Shown in pieces: positions 61,692 through 64,000 of a DNA stretch of 64,000 bases. The stretch's first letter is position 1. Every line of letters starts with the position of its first letter. The position numbers and the translations under genes were made by a program. The stretch is taken from positions 3,039,501 to 3,103,500 of the forward strand of contig JALIRH010000003.1 of the NCBI GenBank assembly GCA_023055505.1, in the 5' to 3' direction. This DNA is from Callipepla californica brunnescens. Lineage: Eukaryota; Chordata; Aves; Galliformes; Odontophoridae. The notes under the pieces were generated by a model. The model saw only the letters and a list, made by a program, of their open reading frames with translations. It had not been told where the DNA came from and searched no databases.

Positions 61692-64000
61692 CTGTAAGAG
61701 AAAAATAAGCATTTATTGAACAGCTCTTCACACCAACAGTATAGCAACTATTTATTCTTATACATCTCCAACATCAAATGACTATAAGCAGAATATTTGA
61801 CTGTTAACTCAATTAACACAGCTCTCATCCTGTTTCCTGTGCTAAGAGCATTATCTCAGCACAGCCATACAGTCTTCTTCACATGTACTTTCCACTAATT
61901 CCAGGCAGTGGAGCAGTCATTATTTATCACCGAAATAAAGATAATTCTGTTTCTGACCACACTTTCCCAAATTTAATTGCTTAGTTTGCAACACAGTTGG
62001 AAAGAACCCTTCTGCCTCCCAGACTCTGTTCTCACATTTCCTAATGAAAAGAATTAGATTTTGCTAACACTGGACAGAAATTGGTGCTAACTGAAGTAGT
62101 TTGGTATCGTGCTCCTTAGAGAGACATGGGACTTCAGAATACATGGAACATAATTTTCCAGTATCACTGAATATTCATCTAAAAGGAGGACAAACAATAG
62201 CGACATAACCTCTCTACACACAGGTTCTATTAAATTATCTGAAGAAAATGGCAGTAGAATTGTATCAGTTCAGTGCATCTCAGCAACACTCTGTAAAATG
62301 CCTGGTTCTTGAAAGTAGCCAACAAGTAAGGAAACAAAGGTGCATATCACCAAGTTACTGTCAAATCAGAGTTAATTTTAACTCAACACATCATCCTAAA
62401 TTTCATGCAAATGAACGCTATTTCCTAAGTGTGAAAACCTAAATGCTCCAGCAGCCTAACTGCTGCTCAAAATTTACACCAAAGTGCTTTTATTAATCAG
62501 CTAAACACTGAAAAGAAAGCCTTGCAGGTGATCCTACAAACAGTGTTCCAACTTTGGACTCATTTGCTAATTCCAGAACAAAAGGTACATCCAAGATGAA
62601 GTCTTGGCATAGGGCTGTGAAGAATCATGTTTCTCAGAGCTTCAGTTCGCCAGAAAAATTTCAGTATTTTCAAAAGCTGGTGACGTTTCTGTTTTACATC
62701 CCACCATGCTGGATGCTGAGGGAAACTGCTTTTACAATGCAAAACTGCACTAGACAATCTAGACTATCAGTTGACAAAAATTCTTGGAAGTAACCTCAGA
62801 GACCTGGCTTCGGTCACAGTCTCCATTCTAAAATGGATGCTCTCTTGAAACTCATCAGATTCTGTTCCCCATTTCACTGATCTAAACTGCAGAGTTCAGG
62901 TGAAGAATTTGAAACCACAATGCCTGCTGCTTTGAGACCTGCCAAAGTGTACTTATGTTCAGAGCCATGCTTCTAACAACAAAGGTCTGAAGCAACTTAT
63001 ATTCATATCCTTGAGAAGTCTCAAGGATACTACGCTCAAGATCCTGGGTTAAGCCCATCTTTATCACTACAAAAGACAGCTACCATTAACTCCTTCCACA
63101 AAAACCCCCAAAAAAACAGAAGACATCCTGTCAAACTGTCTCTAAGGGCACCTCATCTTAACTGAATAACGTACCTCCAGGCCAAGTGACAGGGGACTCA
63201 CCCCCCAAAGCAGGACACTGCCCTCAACCACACTGCACGGCATTCGCCCTGGGCTGTGAGCGTGCAGTTGTGGCTGCCACAGATCTGCATGCTTTCAGTT
63301 CAGAAGTACCTGCACTATCAGGAGGTATGTGTGCCACAGCACAGCAGCTCAGTGCTTTGTACAGTGCTGGAGACAGGGCACACTGCTCAGCATAACTTAA
63401 GGATGTGGGAAAGTGTCTGACAGTGTAAGAGCTGTTAGAATATAAAACCAAATTACATTTGATTATGCCAACAAAATGTCCCCAACGTTTATTCTGGTAT
63501 CAAGAAGCATTTACCCTATCGAGAATTACTGCACCCTATACTCACTTTGAGATTCTCATCAGATAAAATGATGAAATAACACACACCCTTTGAAAAAACA
63601 TTTCTTGGGTTACTCCAATTTTCACTTCCAAAATGCAAACCAGGAGCATAAGTTTAACAACCCAAGTTGCATAATCCTAATGTATCTCTTCCCAGTACAC
63701 TCCAACATACAAAATGCTTCCTCTGTATTTATATGAACACCCTCATTCTCTATCAGCGTGCAAGCTTTCAAGGTCTTTTCAAATGGCCACCCTTCTACAT
63801 AGCTATTTACACACCTACAGGAGACAAAAGGACCAACTTAAAGTTACTCATGCAGGCAACTTCTTACTAACATGTTCAGTCATTACAAGAAGTGAAGCAA
63901 CAAGAGGTAAATTCTTGCCTCGTAAGATTACTGCCTTGAATTTCTATTTTTCACTGTCAGAACAATTATATACCCGTTAGGAACATAAGAGTAACTGTTG
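61692..64000 (-). other. RTN4IP1: RTN4IP1 intron reaching the window edge
   Basis: The preceding RTN4IP1 exon should encode a segment like TAWSAINKVGG...GK. I searched the minus strand here and see nothing like it, so this intron is at least 2.3 kb long and the upstream exons lie past base 64000. No other gene or clear repeat is recognised. Confidence 0.65.

Noticed and set aside
63160..63240. Minus-strand donor-like GTACGT near 63175 that could end an RTN4IP1 exon
   Set aside because: The translation before it (PALGGESPVTWPG type) does not match the expected RTN4IP1 segment and the phase cannot be confirmed.

Overview
The window looks like bird nuclear DNA, probably galliform. It is AT-rich, with one CpG island, vertebrate-type split genes, and several truncated CR1 LINE fragments with the typical avian CR1 3' end. 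There are no bacterial-style operons, rRNA, tRNA or CRISPR features that I can see. Species identity is inference.

Two genes account for the coding content, and they converge. On the + strand is CRYBG1 (AIM1, absent in melanoma 1). A CpG-island promoter lies at about 4.83-5.95 kb, followed by 21 coding exons from 6694 to the stop at 46948-46950. Every splice junction I placed keeps frame, and the exons sum to 5241 nt (1746 codons plus stop), close to the roughly 1.7-kb-codon short form known in mammals. The protein has a long, Ser/Lys-rich, probably disordered N-terminal half (two large exons). This is followed by twelve beta-gamma-crystallin motifs, one per exon, making six domains. A C-terminal ricin-type beta-trefoil with three QxW motifs completes it, one lobe per exon. 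The start codon is not resolved.

On the - strand the last five coding exons of RTN4IP1, a mitochondrial NADPH-dependent medium-chain-reductase-type oxidoreductase, run from 61691 down to the stop at 49441-49443. Its upstream exons must lie beyond base 64000. CRYBG1-RTN4IP1 in tail-to-tail orientation is the conserved vertebrate arrangement (human 6q21). The two stop codons are about 2.5 kb apart, and the untranslated tails may overlap.

Layout: 1-4.8 kb upstream or distal-intron sequence with candidate regulatory elements; 4.8-6.0 kb CpG island; 6.7-47.0 kb CRYBG1; 47.0-49.4 kb convergent 3' region; 49.4-64 kb RTN4IP1. Large introns hold CR1 fragments, homopolymer runs, a G-quadruplex-like tract and a promoter-like double hairpin at 53.7-53.9 kb. 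I found no wholly new biological system. The most informative observations are the threefold [linker exon + four motif exons] architecture of CRYBG1, a strong p53-type inverted repeat upstream, and the unexplained hairpin/promoter-like block inside an RTN4IP1 intron.
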